Counted from the first letter of the stretch, positions 1-8,472 are shown. The stretch is 26,382 nucleotides of DNA from Bacteroidales bacterium (GCA_023145125.1 JAGLEK010000327.1:1-26382); one strand, 5' to 3'. The notes: generated by a model not told the origin, from the sequence alone. A program made the numbers and translations.

Positions 1-714
1 ATCCTGGAAGTACTCCTCCTCGCCGGTGTATTTATTTTCCTTTTCAGGTTTATATTTTTTAATTACACATCGAAGGTCAGGAAGCCGGCTGCATGGCTGC
101 ATGCAGTAAAAAAAGGCCTGGTATCACCGGAATTGCTTAAAACAGAAAGAAAGTATCCTGACCGCATCCGCTTTTACAATATCTGGTTGCAGGCAGATCG
201 TATCATAAATGGGAACATCCCCGGAGATTTTGCCGAGCTGGGCGTATATAAAGGAGAAACGGCCCGGGTCATTCATCTCTGCGCCCCGGAAAGAAAACTT
301 CATTTGTTCGACACCTTTGAGGGCTTTCCTCCCGATGACCTGACGGAAGAAACAGGAAAAGCAAGCGGTTATACTTCACGGCATTTTGCCGACACTTCTG
401 AGGAAAAAGTCAGAAATAATATTGGAGACCACCCCAACCTCATCTTTCATAAAGGTTATTTTCCCGCCAGTACAGCAGGCCTGGAAAATGAGAAGTTCGC
501 ATTTGTAAGCATGGATGCAGACCTGTATAATCCTACCAGGGCCGGCCTGGAATTCTTTTATCCCCGCCTGTCGGAAGGTGGAATCATCCTTATACATGAT
601 TATAACAGCGATTGGCCGAAACTGGTAAATGCTGTTGATGTTTTTTGTGCAAGTGTCAATAGCAGTCCCATACCGGTTCCTGATGCCGATAGTACTGTGA
701 TGATCATTAAGTGA
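1..714 (+). CDS. TylF/MycF-type SAM-dependent methyltransferase, 5'-partial
   Basis: The reading frame is open from the first base of the window, so the gene probably begins upstream; 237 codons are visible. A TTG at 133 could be a start, but the 44 codons before it are also open and encode a strongly hydrophobic stretch (about residues 4-20) followed by basic residues, which looks like a membrane anchor. The rest matches the TylF macrocin O-methyltransferase family: FAELGVYKGETA is the SAM-binding loop, LFDTFEGFP follows, and then MDADLYNPT and GGIILIHDY, where family members have the metal-binding acidic residues. In this family such enzymes methylate hydroxyls of sugars on secondary metabolites or surface glycans; the substrate here cannot be told. 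The gene converges on the AsmA-family gene with 21 bp between stop codons and no visible terminator. Confidence 0.85.
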   Translation: MLEVLLLAGVFIFLFRFIFFNYTSKVRKPAAWLHAVKKGLVSPELLKTERKYPDRIRFYNIWLQADRIINGNIPGDFAELGVYKGETARVIHLCAPERKLHLFDTFEGFPPDDLTEETGKASGYTSRHFADTSEEKVRNNIGDHPNLIFHKGYFPASTAGLENEKFAFVSMDADLYNPTRAGLEFFYPRLSEGGIILIHDYNSDWPKLVNAVDVFCASVNSSPIPVPDADSTVMIIK

Positions 715-735
715 ATGGAATGACGGGCTGTGGAT

Positions 736-2169
736 CTAATGCTGATGAGGTTTGACAGTACCTTCATAGAAAGGGTTCTTGCATTTCTTCCCTTTAAAAA
801 TATTCTTCACCGGGGCTAAAATGGTCTTTACTACTTTTACTTCGGAAACATCCGGGTCTGTGAAATGCCCTGATATATTCTGCTGGAATACAGCGCATCC
901 CCAATCATTGATCAGGGCAAATTCAAGGTCGTTAAATGTTTCATTCCAGAGATTCACAGCCCCCCTAACAGCAATACGATTCTCCTGAGTACTGAATGCA
1001 ACATCTTCGGTGCTCAACTCTCCGGAACTCAGTCTCCAATTTGATACAAATTCATGCACAAAAGTGGAATCCCCTTTATTGGAGATAAGCAGGTTGGCAT
1101 ATTCACCGCCTTTGGTAATCGCGATTCCCACCGGGCCCGCCAGGAAGAGGGCACTGACATCTATCAGGTTGAATTTCTGGGTACGCTCAAATTGCCTGGC
1201 CACCTTGTCGAGATCAGTTCCATACAGGATCAGGCTATCGCCATTAAGCTTCATCTCCCCGGAAGAGCTTAACCATAGATCAGAGCTCGATTTTCCGGAA
1301 AAACGCAGGTCGATTGAGAAATCCATTTTACCTTTCATGGAGGGTTCTTCCTCAAAACGTCCAAGGAACTTTTCGATCCTGAGGCCATCAATATCCTGCA
1401 TAATATGATACGAAGGAATATCAGAAGACAGATCCATGTAGAAATTTCCGTGTTGGCTTTGCCCGCGGTGTAGTTCCGACTTATGGCTGACATTCAGGAT
1501 GCTATTAGATATTTCAACATCCAGCAGGATATTGTCGAGCAGCAAGGAGTTGACTCTTGCATCGGCAATGGTCAGCTTCCCCATTGCCAGAACATCAGAA
1601 AACTGCAATGTATCAGCATCACCGCTTAGTGTGATCGAGTCTGAAGTAAGATAAATTCCGTGACATTGTATAGTATCAAGATTGTTCAGGTTAAAATAGC
1701 TGAATGATCCGTTCAGTATCCTGATATCAACCAAATCGAGCTTCCATCTGCTTGAATCCGAATTTTCGCTGACATTGCCACCTCCGCCGGAACTCTGTAA
1801 CGGGATGCTTGTGTCAATGGATTTGTATCTCAGCACCACCTCCGGGTTTTTGATCCTGACACCCCTGAGCACGAATTCCGATGAGAATAAGGACCATAAT
1901 GGCAGTTCTATTTCAAGTTTATCTGCATAAATATTCAAAAAATCCCCATCCCTGACCATCACACGCTCTGCGACAACAGCAAAGGATGGAAGTAATTTCC
2001 CGCTAATATTCCCCTCAATACTGCTTTCCATTCCTGTAGCCCAATCTATCTCTTCTTCTATAGTTGCCTTCAGGTTATTCAGGCTGAAACCAAAGAATAG
2101 GTAACGCACCAGCAATATTACTACGACAAGCAATATGATGAACCAGATATGTTTTTTCTTGATTTTCAA
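736..2169 (-). CDS. AsmA-family inner-membrane-anchored protein
   Basis: This is a 477-residue protein with a short basic N-terminus (MKIKKK), one transmembrane helix at about residues 8-28, and a long periplasmic part rich in beta strands. The N-terminal region (IDWATGMESSIEGNISGKLLPSF onwards) and the block at about 300-350 (SGEMKLNGDSLILYGTDL, then a hydrophobic GPVGIAITKGG segment) match the N- and C-terminal signature regions of the AsmA superfamily. Members of that superfamily are thought to bridge the periplasm and move phospholipids to the outer membrane. The protein is far shorter than TamB and lacks an obvious TamB C-terminal domain, so I do not call it tamB even though a tamL gene lies about 1.2 kb away. 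It follows crcB by 47 bp with no promoter box seen between, so it is probably co-transcribed with it. Confidence 0.8.
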   Translation of the reverse strand: MKIKKKHIWFIILLVVVILLVRYLFFGFSLNNLKATIEEEIDWATGMESSIEGNISGKLLPSFAVVAERVMVRDGDFLNIYADKLEIELPLWSLFSSEFVLRGVRIKNPEVVLRYKSIDTSIPLQSSGGGGNVSENSDSSRWKLDLVDIRILNGSFSYFNLNNLDTIQCHGIYLTSDSITLSGDADTLQFSDVLAMGKLTIADARVNSLLLDNILLDVEISNSILNVSHKSELHRGQSQHGNFYMDLSSDIPSYHIMQDIDGLRIEKFLGRFEEEPSMKGKMDFSIDLRFSGKSSSDLWLSSSGEMKLNGDSLILYGTDLDKVARQFERTQKFNLIDVSALFLAGPVGIAITKGGEYANLLISNKGDSTFVHEFVSNWRLSSGELSTEDVAFSTQENRIAVRGAVNLWNETFNDLEFALINDWGCAVFQQNISGHFTDPDVSEVKVVKTILAPVKNIFKGKKCKNPFYEGTVKPHQH

Positions 2170-2216
2170 GAGTCAGTAAATATGATCTTTATTCATTGAG
2201 TCTCCAGCCTGTAATG

Positions 2217-2597
2217 CTAGAGTTTCATTAATGCTGAGGAGACCATCAGGCCAATGATGACCATCCCGATAGAAAGCACATTATTAGCCATTATATTAAG
2301 CATAGCCAATTTTGCATCTCCATCCCTGAACATGTTATACGACTCAATAGCATAAGACGAAAAGGTTGTAAATCCCCCTAAAATACCAATAAAAAGAAAA
2401 GCACGCAAGCCATGCGACAGGTTTTGCATATCAAACATGCCCCACAGGATACCGATGATAAAGGATCCAATGATGTTAACTGCAAGTGTGCCGAGGGGGA
2501 AACTCCCAAGGTAATATTTATGAGTATAATCGGAAACCACGTATCGGGCAACCGTCCCGATCCCGCCCCCGGCAAGCAAAAGAATTATCTTATACAT
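2217..2597 (-). CDS. crcB: Fluoride channel CrcB/Fluc
   Basis: This is a 126-residue, four-helix membrane protein of the usual family length. Family landmarks are GGGIGTVARY with Arg18 near the N-terminus, the conserved Asn41 in LAVNIIGS, and the phenylalanine-box region GGFTTFSSY at residues 74-82. CrcB/Fluc proteins form dual-topology dimers that let fluoride leave the cytoplasm. No fluoride riboswitch was recognised in the leader. A Bacteroidota-type -7 box lies 26 bp upstream of the ATG. The AsmA-family gene follows on the same strand. I am confident of the family; the function is inferred from family membership. Confidence 0.95.
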   Translation of the reverse strand: MYKIILLLAGGGIGTVARYVVSDYTHKYYLGSFPLGTLAVNIIGSFIIGILWGMFDMQNLSHGLRAFLFIGILGGFTTFSSYAIESYNMFRDGDAKLAMLNIMANNVLSIGMVIIGLMVSSALMKL

Positions 2598-2622
2598 TAT
2601 TTTTTCTGACCTTTAAGACCGG

Positions 2623-2630
2623 CAAAAATA
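2623..2630 (-). promoter_or_regulatory. Predicted -7 box for crcB
   Basis: On the minus strand this reads TATTTTTG, an exact match to the Bacteroidota -7 consensus TAnnTTTG. Transcription would begin near 2616, leaving a leader of about 19 nt before the ATG at 2597. A possible -33 TTG lies at 2648-2646, but the 15-nt spacing is shorter than usual. This is a consensus match only. Confidence 0.5.
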
Positions 2631-2686
2631 CAACAATTTTACTATCAACTTTGTACTGCAATCAGCCAAGTCATGGAACTAATCAT

Positions 2687-2694
2687 TACATTTG
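2687..2694 (+). promoter_or_regulatory. Predicted -7 box for the secreted-protein gene at 2717
   Basis: TACATTTG matches TAnnTTTG exactly and sits 22 bp before the ATG at 2717. No TTG is seen at the usual -33 distance. It is divergent from the crcB box at 2623-2630, so the gap 2598-2716 appears to hold back-to-back promoters. Confidence 0.5.
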
Positions 2695-2716
2695 TATAAA
2701 ACAAAACATTCAAGCC

Positions 2717-3253
2717 ATGAAAAACCTCTTGATAATAGCACTTGTGTTTGCTTTCTCCGGTGCCACCGGACAAATAACCAAGATGGCTCAGGTAAAAGAC
2801 CAGACTTTTCAAATGAACGGGGTTCAATATGGACAAGCCGTCGAGAAGAAAACAAAGACCTTCGGACTGACCGTTAATTATGAAACCGGTGAATTAAATG
2901 GTGTGATCAATCTTATTGAAATTGACCTGCTGAACAAAAATATTGAGGCATCCCCGGATCCGGAAATGAATGCCTTGAAGATCAGGGGGTTTCTACCTCT
3001 GAACGACATCCTTTACAACATGAACGAGAAACAGCATTACACGGTGGAAATGGACCTGATTATAAAAGAATTCACTGTTACCGTATTATTTGATTTCAAC
3101 ATTGCTTATTTCAAAAACACGCAGATGAACTTCCACAATGTTATAGCCAACGCCCCGGTGAACCTGCTTGATTTTAATATTGAGGATCTTAATGGTTTTG
3201 AGCCCCAGGTGAATGTCATCCTGATGTTCCAGATGCTGAACATGCAACGCTAA
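2717..3253 (+). CDS. Small exported protein of unknown function
   Basis: This is a 178-residue protein. I chose the ATG at 2717 because it gives a typical signal peptide (MKNLLIIALVFAFSGATG, cleavage probably before Gln19) and lies just downstream of a -7 box; the frame is open further upstream, but that part overlaps crcB antisense and looks non-coding. The mature part alternates hydrophobic and polar residues in a way that suggests a beta-rich fold. It includes a stretch of about 30 residues (ELNGVINLIEIDLLNKNIEA) followed by a region that mentions no recognisable catalytic motif. There is a loose resemblance to periplasmic YceI-like lipid-binding proteins, which I would not rely on. No cysteine follows the signal, so it is probably a soluble periplasmic or secreted protein. 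The gene is monocistronic by layout, since tamL downstream has its own promoter. Confidence 0.75.
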   Translation: MKNLLIIALVFAFSGATGQITKMAQVKDQTFQMNGVQYGQAVEKKTKTFGLTVNYETGELNGVINLIEIDLLNKNIEASPDPEMNALKIRGFLPLNDILYNMNEKQHYTVEMDLIIKEFTVTVLFDFNIAYFKNTQMNFHNVIANAPVNLLDFNIEDLNGFEPQVNVILMFQMLNMQR

Positions 3254-3303
3254 GGCAATATTCCTGTTTACAGCATAACTCTTTTCCCTGTTTCCGGGTT
3301 TCC

Positions 3304-3335
3304 TTGGAAATCTTTTCGGAAATGTACTAAATTTG
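3304..3335 (+). promoter_or_regulatory. Predicted Bacteroidota promoter for tamL
   Basis: A -33 TTG at 3304-3306 and a -7 box TAAATTTG at 3328-3335 are separated by 21 nt, which fits the Bacteroidota sigma-ABfr consensus. The start codon at 3358 lies 22 bp downstream. The rest of the 104-bp gap after the preceding gene shows only weak short hairpins. Confidence 0.6.
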
Positions 3336-3357
3336 TGTTTTACAAAAAGTACAGATC

Positions 3358-5730
3358 TTGAAAGCCCGTTTATTTTTTCCGTTGATTACCGGACTTGCAT
3401 TGCTGCTTGCAATGGCATCCTGTAGTAATACACGGCATTTTACGGAGGGCCAATATCTGATGACACAGAACTGGATCGCTTATGCTGACAAAAACCCCGG
3501 TATCCAAACTTCCGAATTGCACGGCCTGATCCAGCAAAAGCCCAATAAAAAGTTTCTGGGTTTTCTCAGGTTTAAGCTTTGGGCATATAATGCATCACTG
3601 AAGGGTAAAGATTCTAAGTTCAGGAATTGGCTGGAGAATACGGTCGGTGAACGCCCGGTCATCCTCGACACTTCCATGGCAGAAGCTACATGTAAGGAAA
3701 TGGAAAAGTACCTGGGCAATGTAGGCTATTTTTATTCTGATGTCAGATATCTGGCAGTATACAAGAAAAACTCCAGGAGGGCGCATATTCATTACGAGGT
3801 AACACCAACATCGCCATACAGGATCAAGAGTATAAATTACGACATTGAAGATCCTGATCTTGCAGGGTGGGTAAGCAAAACCACTAAACATTCCCTCATT
3901 AAAGAAGGTAAAATATATAATGTTTACACCCTTGATGATGAACGCGAACGTATTACAAAATACCTTAACAACAATGGATATTACGGCTTCGTAAAAGATT
4001 ATATTTTCTTTGAAGTTGACAGTACGCACAACTCGAAGGAAATGGACCTTCATATCAAAGTTAAGAACAGGACCATGCCTGACCCTGACTCTGTCGGAAA
4101 GTTCATTGAGGAGAAGCATTACAGGTATGAAATCGACAAGGTTGTTATTTATCCGAATTATGACCCGGCAAAACCCTTATTACAGGAAGTAGCCCACGAC
4201 ACATTGATAAAAGAAATACACCAGATAAACCGGGATAGTCCGGCTAATTACTATTTCGTTTTGTACAGGGGAAAATTACGCGTCAACCCTAAAATACTGG
4301 CTCAAAATATATTAATCGAGAACGATGAGCCCTATAACCTCAGGGACGTACAGGAAACTTTCAAGCGCTTTGGCTATCTCAGCATCTATAGATTTGCCAA
4401 TATCAGTTTCGAGGAACCTCTGCTAAAGCTTGTTCCCGACAGCGGGGGTTTTAAAAAGCTTAATTGCAAGATCCACCTCCAGAGGGCCCCTGTACATCAA
4501 TACAGCATTGAGGCAGAAGGGACCAATTCAGGTGGCGACCTGGGATTAGGGGGAAATCTCACTTACCGTAACCGCAATATTTTTCGAAATGGTGAAATAT
4601 TCCAGATAAAACTAATGGGTGCCATGGAGGCGCAGCGAACGAGTAATACCAGCGATGAAAGCCAGCAAACATTTCTTTTCTTCAACACTTTTGAGTGGGG
4701 AATTCAAGCGGAGGTCAGTTTTCCACGCTTCCTGATCCCTGTTAAGATGGAACGATTTCCGAAGTATTTCAGGCCCATCACCACAGTATCCACCGGGTTT
4801 AACTTCAGGAGACGCCCTACATACGACAGGTATATCCTTAACTTTACCTTTGGTTATAAATGGCAGGAATCTGCTTATAAAGCACATATTATACAACCTT
4901 TCAATATCAGTTCTGTTAAGATGTACCCTACTCCGGAATTTACCAGAGAGCTGGAAGAGATCGACGACAGCCGGTTGAAGAACCAATATACTGACCACCT
5001 GATCACTGCTTTGCAGTATAGCTTCATCTATAATAACCAGGACATCAAAAAGGTGAAGGATTTTATTTATTTCCGTACCGACATCGAAACATCCGGGAAC
5101 CTCTTTTATCTTTTTAACAATATGTTAGAAAGTAAAACGGATTCAGCAGGCTATTACACTATTACCGGGATCAGGTATGCACAATACGCGAGATTAGAAA
5201 CAGACTTCCGCTATTACTGGATGGTTTCGCGTACTAACCAGGTAGTATTCAGACTGCTTGCCGGTGTAGGCATCCCATACGGCAACTCTGATGCCTTACC
5301 CTTCGAAAAAGGCTTCTATCTCGGTGGAGCCAATAGCATGCGCGCCTGGATCTACCGTGGCCTTGGGCCGGGAGGATTTGCCAATCCCGGAATCAATATT
5401 GACCAAATGGGGGATATCGTTCTTGAAACCAATATTGAATACCGCTTTCCTATATATAGTTTCTTTAAGGGGGCCGTGTTTCTTGATGCCGGAAATGTAT
5501 GGTTGCTCAATGCAAACGCGAATTTTCCGGAAGCTGAATTCAGGTTCAATACATTTTATAAGCAGATCGCCATGGATGCCGGTGTTGGTTTCAGGTTTGA
5601 TTTTAAATTCTTTATTTTCAGGGTTGATTTTGCCGTGCGGATGCGCGATCCGTCCAAGCCCCCGGGGGAAACGTGGGTTGCTGACAAAGGTATCTGGTTC
5701 TGGAACTTTGGTATCGGCTATCCATTCTGA
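3358..5730 (+). CDS. tamL: TamL, lipoprotein form of the TamA/BamA-like outer-membrane protein
   Basis: This is a 790-residue Omp85-superfamily protein. The start is TTG at 3358, which gives a lipoprotein signal peptide ending in AMAS followed by Cys22, the probable lipidated residue. POTRA-like segments cover about residues 150-225 (IKSINYDIEDPDL, then GKIYNVYTLDDERERITKYL and NNNGYYGF), with further periplasmic repeats up to about 370. The barrel fills the rest and ends in Phe, as outer-membrane proteins usually do. FYLGGANSMRAWIYRGLGPG carries the conserved Omp85 barrel motif, with Arg662 in the position of the essential loop arginine. In Bacteroidota, TamL replaces TamA and works with TamB in outer-membrane biogenesis. 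No tamB is visible here. The helicase gene starts 12 bp downstream and is probably co-transcribed. Confidence 0.93.
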   Translation: MKARLFFPLITGLALLLAMASCSNTRHFTEGQYLMTQNWIAYADKNPGIQTSELHGLIQQKPNKKFLGFLRFKLWAYNASLKGKDSKFRNWLENTVGERPVILDTSMAEATCKEMEKYLGNVGYFYSDVRYLAVYKKNSRRAHIHYEVTPTSPYRIKSINYDIEDPDLAGWVSKTTKHSLIKEGKIYNVYTLDDERERITKYLNNNGYYGFVKDYIFFEVDSTHNSKEMDLHIKVKNRTMPDPDSVGKFIEEKHYRYEIDKVVIYPNYDPAKPLLQEVAHDTLIKEIHQINRDSPANYYFVLYRGKLRVNPKILAQNILIENDEPYNLRDVQETFKRFGYLSIYRFANISFEEPLLKLVPDSGGFKKLNCKIHLQRAPVHQYSIEAEGTNSGGDLGLGGNLTYRNRNIFRNGEIFQIKLMGAMEAQRTSNTSDESQQTFLFFNTFEWGIQAEVSFPRFLIPVKMERFPKYFRPITTVSTGFNFRRRPTYDRYILNFTFGYKWQESAYKAHIIQPFNISSVKMYPTPEFTRELEEIDDSRLKNQYTDHLITALQYSFIYNNQDIKKVKDFIYFRTDIETSGNLFYLFNNMLESKTDSAGYYTITGIRYAQYARLETDFRYYWMVSRTNQVVFRLLAGVGIPYGNSDALPFEKGFYLGGANSMRAWIYRGLGPGGFANPGINIDQMGDIVLETNIEYRFPIYSFFKGAVFLDAGNVWLLNANANFPEAEFRFNTFYKQIAMDAGVGFRFDFKFFIFRVDFAVRMRDPSKPPGETWVADKGIWFWNFGIGYPF

Positions 5731-5742
5731 TTCTTTTTGCTC

Positions 5743-7170
5743 ATGACAAATGCATCTTCATTCGCGCAACAATGGCAACAAGCCTTCTCTTATCCTCCTA
5801 CTTCCGGGCAGCTTGAGGTGATCGGGCATATCTCCAATTTTATTGCAAGCCCCGAAAACGACAAGATATTCCTGCTCAAAGGCTATGCAGGCACAGGAAA
5901 AACATCGCTGATAAGCTCACTGGTAAATGTTTTAAAAAATATCAGGATGAGATCCGTCCTGCTTGCACCAACCGGCCGCGCAGCCAAAGTCATCGCTTCA
6001 TATTCAGGCCACCGGGCGCAAACCATTCACCGGAAACTATATATGCAGAATATTTCTGATGATGGAAAAGTTCGTTTCATGCTTACCGAAAATAAGCATA
6101 AAAATACCCTGTTCATCGTCGATGAAGCCTCAATGATCCCCGATACATCGAGTTCCGGCGGCAGCCTGTTCGGAGGAAGAAGATTGCTGCACGATCTTAT
6201 TGAATATGTCTATACCAGCGAAAACTGCAGGCTGCTGATGATAGGAGATACTGCTCAACTACCACCTGTCGGCATCGAGCTTAGCCCTGCTTTGTACCCG
6301 GAATACCTTAAAAGTAATTTCAATCTTGAAATACATACTTATGAATTGCGTGAGGTGGTCAGACAATCAAGCGAATCAGGGATACTGGCAAATGCAACAG
6401 CCCTGCGGGAAAAAATAAGCTCTGATAACATTAGCATGCCCCTGTTCAGCAACATAGGTTTTGATGATGTCTACAATCTGGACGGTGGTGGATTGCAGGA
6501 ATTCCTGCAGGATGTTTATTCTTCAGCTGAGTTTGAAGATATTGTAGTTATCTGCAGATCAAATAAACGGGCAAATATTTTCAACCGTGAGATCAGAAAC
6601 CGCATAATCTATCATGAGGATGAGATCACGGCAGGAGATCACCTCATGGTGGTACGCAATAATTACTTCTGGCTGCCGAAAGGTTCCGAAACAGGATTTA
6701 TCGCCAATGGCGATATGATCGAAATATTGAGGATACGAAATACCACACAGTTGTATGGGCATCGTTTTGCAGATATCACATTCAGACTGATCGATTACCC
6801 TGAAGAAAAGGAGATCGATGCCCTGATCATGCTCGACACCCTCATGGCCGACACCCCTGCCCTGCCGCCGGAAGCACAAAATAAACTCCTTGAGAATGTA
6901 ATGCTGGACTATGCCGACATCCCGTCCCAATCGCTGCGAATGGCCAGGATCCGCCAAAATCAATACTTCAATGCCCTCCAGGTAAAGTTCGCATATTCCC
7001 TGACCTGCCATAAAACCCAGGGCGGGCAATGGAAACATGTTTTTGTTGACCAGGGGTACCTGAAAGAAGATATGATCGACAGGGAATATCTGCGCTGGCT
7101 GTATACTTCACTTACAAGGGCTACTGAAAAAGTATACCTGGTAAACTTTATGGATCGCTTGTGGGAATGA
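5743..7170 (+). CDS. RecD-like SF1B DNA helicase
   Basis: This is a 475-residue, single-polypeptide superfamily 1 helicase. I prefer the ATG at 5743 over a TTG at 5737; both are 6-12 bp from the tamL stop. Visible motifs are Walker A (GYAGTGKT, residues 47-54), motif Ia (LLAPTGRAAKVI, 73-84), Walker B (LFIVDEASM, 123-131), motif III (GDTAQLPPVG, 168-177), and near the C-terminus the UvrD_C_2 segment YSLTCHKTQGGQW with the motif VI-like SLTRATEKVYLV. The arrangement fits stand-alone RecD/Dda-like ATPases of the AAA_30 plus UvrD_C_2 type, which move 5' to 3' on single-stranded DNA. It lacks the long N-terminal domain of RecD2. There is no RecB or RecC neighbour, so it is not a RecBCD subunit. 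The link to tamL seems positional only. Confidence 0.92.
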   Translation: MTNASSFAQQWQQAFSYPPTSGQLEVIGHISNFIASPENDKIFLLKGYAGTGKTSLISSLVNVLKNIRMRSVLLAPTGRAAKVIASYSGHRAQTIHRKLYMQNISDDGKVRFMLTENKHKNTLFIVDEASMIPDTSSSGGSLFGGRRLLHDLIEYVYTSENCRLLMIGDTAQLPPVGIELSPALYPEYLKSNFNLEIHTYELREVVRQSSESGILANATALREKISSDNISMPLFSNIGFDDVYNLDGGGLQEFLQDVYSSAEFEDIVVICRSNKRANIFNREIRNRIIYHEDEITAGDHLMVVRNNYFWLPKGSETGFIANGDMIEILRIRNTTQLYGHRFADITFRLIDYPEEKEIDALIMLDTLMADTPALPPEAQNKLLENVMLDYADIPSQSLRMARIRQNQYFNALQVKFAYSLTCHKTQGGQWKHVFVDQGYLKEDMIDREYLRWLYTSLTRATEKVYLVNFMDRLWE

Positions 7171-7187
7171 TTTCTTTTTTATCTTTG
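7159..7187 (+). promoter_or_regulatory. Predicted promoter for the exported-protein pair
   Basis: A -33 TTG at 7159-7161, inside the last codons of the helicase gene, and a -7 box TATCTTTG at 7180-7187 are 18 nt apart. The ATG at 7215 is 27 bp further on. The match to the Bacteroidota consensus is good. Confidence 0.6.
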
Positions 7188-7214
7188 AAATATTCTTAAC
7201 TAATAATACGGAAC

Positions 7215-7751
7215 ATGAAAATTAAAAATAAATTTCTACAATTATCTGTCGCTCTGCTGATACTGGCCATGATTCCAGTTTTAGCCCAGGCACAAAGTGG
7301 CCACAAATTATCGTCCAAACAAGGAAATTTCTCTATTACGTTTCCCGCCGAACCTGATTTCAGTGCTGAAGAAGTTGAAACAGCAGTTGGAAACCTGATG
7401 ATGTACACATATATGTTCGAGATATCTGATGATGCTGCCTATATGGTTGCCTATATTGATTATCCGAAAGATATGGTCGAAGAATCCGATGGCGATGTGC
7501 TGCTGGAAGCTGCACTGAATGGAGCATTGGATTCCTGGGGCATCGACCTGGATAAAGTAGTACAGGAAACCACCTGGCACGGTGGATACAAGGGAATATA
7601 TTGCAAGGAAAGCAATGGGAACACATATACTGCCTATGAGGTCATCCTTGTTGAAAACAGGTTGTACCAGATCGCGATCCTCCAGTATGGAAAATCAATT
7701 TCCCAAAATGTATTAAGCTCATTTTTCGAATCCTTTAAGTTAAAAGAGTAG
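7215..7751 (+). CDS. Exported protein of unknown function
   Basis: This is a 178-residue protein with a clear signal peptide (basic MKIKNKF, hydrophobic core to about residue 24, cleavage near AQA/Q at 26-27). The mature start GNFSITFPAEPDFS and the end SSFFESFKLKE form a pattern seen in small secreted alpha/beta proteins of a MOG1/PsbP-like type: a strand ending in FPxxP and a final helix with FxxSFK. I make that comparison by pattern only. There is one Cys (130) and no lipobox, so it should be soluble in the periplasm or outside. A promoter lies just upstream. The next gene begins one base after the stop codon, so the two are surely co-transcribed and likely translationally coupled. No function can be assigned. 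Confidence 0.78.
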   Translation: MKIKNKFLQLSVALLILAMIPVLAQAQSGHKLSSKQGNFSITFPAEPDFSAEEVETAVGNLMMYTYMFEISDDAAYMVAYIDYPKDMVEESDGDVLLEAALNGALDSWGIDLDKVVQETTWHGGYKGIYCKESNGNTYTAYEVILVENRLYQIAILQYGKSISQNVLSSFFESFKLKE

Positions 7752-7752
7752 T

Positions 7753-8472
7753 ATGGACAATCATCAGATCAGGATCAGAAATTTCCGTTCAGGAATATTT
7801 TCAGGCCTTATTGTTTTTTTCACATTCATTTGTTACAGCCAAAGCCTTTTTGCGCAGAACCTGGTATATGAAGAAAAAAGGGGGGATGATAAGATCTATT
7901 ACCATTATTGGTTTGAGGAAACCCCTGACGGGCACCATATCAAGGTTGCAAGGGTGTTTGAAGGAGATACTACCGACAAGCATTTACTGGTTACGGGGCC
8001 GGGTCATCGAACCCTTTCGTGGAGGTATACCAGGTCCGGAGAACATACTGACATATATGCCAGGCTGACCCCTGATGGTGTCCATATCAAAGGTTATCTC
8101 GACGGGGATGAAATTGATGAGCTTGAGGAACTCGATGAAGACGAACCCTGGATACAACTTTTTCCTATGAACCCCGGCATGGATAAGTTTATCTTTTCTG
8201 ATGAAGATGAGATCGTTTTCTGGTCGATCGGGACAGAAAGCCCTGCCGACATGGAGATCAACAGTTTCAGTGCCGAAAAAGAGGATTCAGGCTATCACGA
8301 CGAATTTGGATGTGAAGTGATCCGGATAAACTTCTCTCCTACCGGATGGAAATCCTGGTTCTGGGACGGTGATTACTTTTTCAGATTGGATGATGCTCGC
8401 GTGATGGGTTACCGGGGTGATGGCGCTCCGGGGAAACCTTCTTCCAAAACTACCCTGATAATAGAGGAATGA
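7753..8472 (+). CDS. Exported acidic protein of unknown function
   Basis: This is a 239-residue protein. The signal peptide has a long polar N-region (residues 1-15), a hydrophobic core at 16-30, and a probable cleavage site after SLFA (34). The mature protein is rich in Asp, Glu and aromatic residues. It has an acidic run DGDEIDELEELDEDEP at about 117-132 and a Trp-rich WKSWFWDGDYFF at 199-210. Short repeated strands such as TPDGHHIKVARV and TPDGVHIKGYL suggest a beta-rich fold. I recognise no family. The ATG starts one base after the stop of the upstream exported protein, so the pair forms one transcription unit. Its stop codon abuts the stop codon of ispF on the other strand with no base between. 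Confidence 0.75.
   Translation: MDNHQIRIRNFRSGIFSGLIVFFTFICYSQSLFAQNLVYEEKRGDDKIYYHYWFEETPDGHHIKVARVFEGDTTDKHLLVTGPGHRTLSWRYTRSGEHTDIYARLTPDGVHIKGYLDGDEIDELEELDEDEPWIQLFPMNPGMDKFIFSDEDEIVFWSIGTESPADMEINSFSAEKEDSGYHDEFGCEVIRINFSPTGWKSWFWDGDYFFRLDDARVMGYRGDGAPGKPSSKTTLIIEE

Noticed and set aside
736..2169. Calling the AsmA-family gene tamB
   Set aside because: At 477 residues it is much too short and lacks the TamB C-terminal region.
2598..2716. A fluoride riboswitch before crcB
   Set aside because: The gap shows none of the conserved crcB-motif elements I would expect on the minus strand, and the predicted leader is only about 19 nt.
2486..2716. An earlier in-frame start for the secreted protein ending at 3253
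   Set aside because: This part overlaps crcB on the other strand, encodes low-complexity basic sequence, and would bury the signal peptide that starts at 2717.
3595..4119. A 174-residue reading frame on the minus strand
   Set aside because: It lies fully inside tamL, has no family features, and is an antisense shadow of strongly supported coding sequence.
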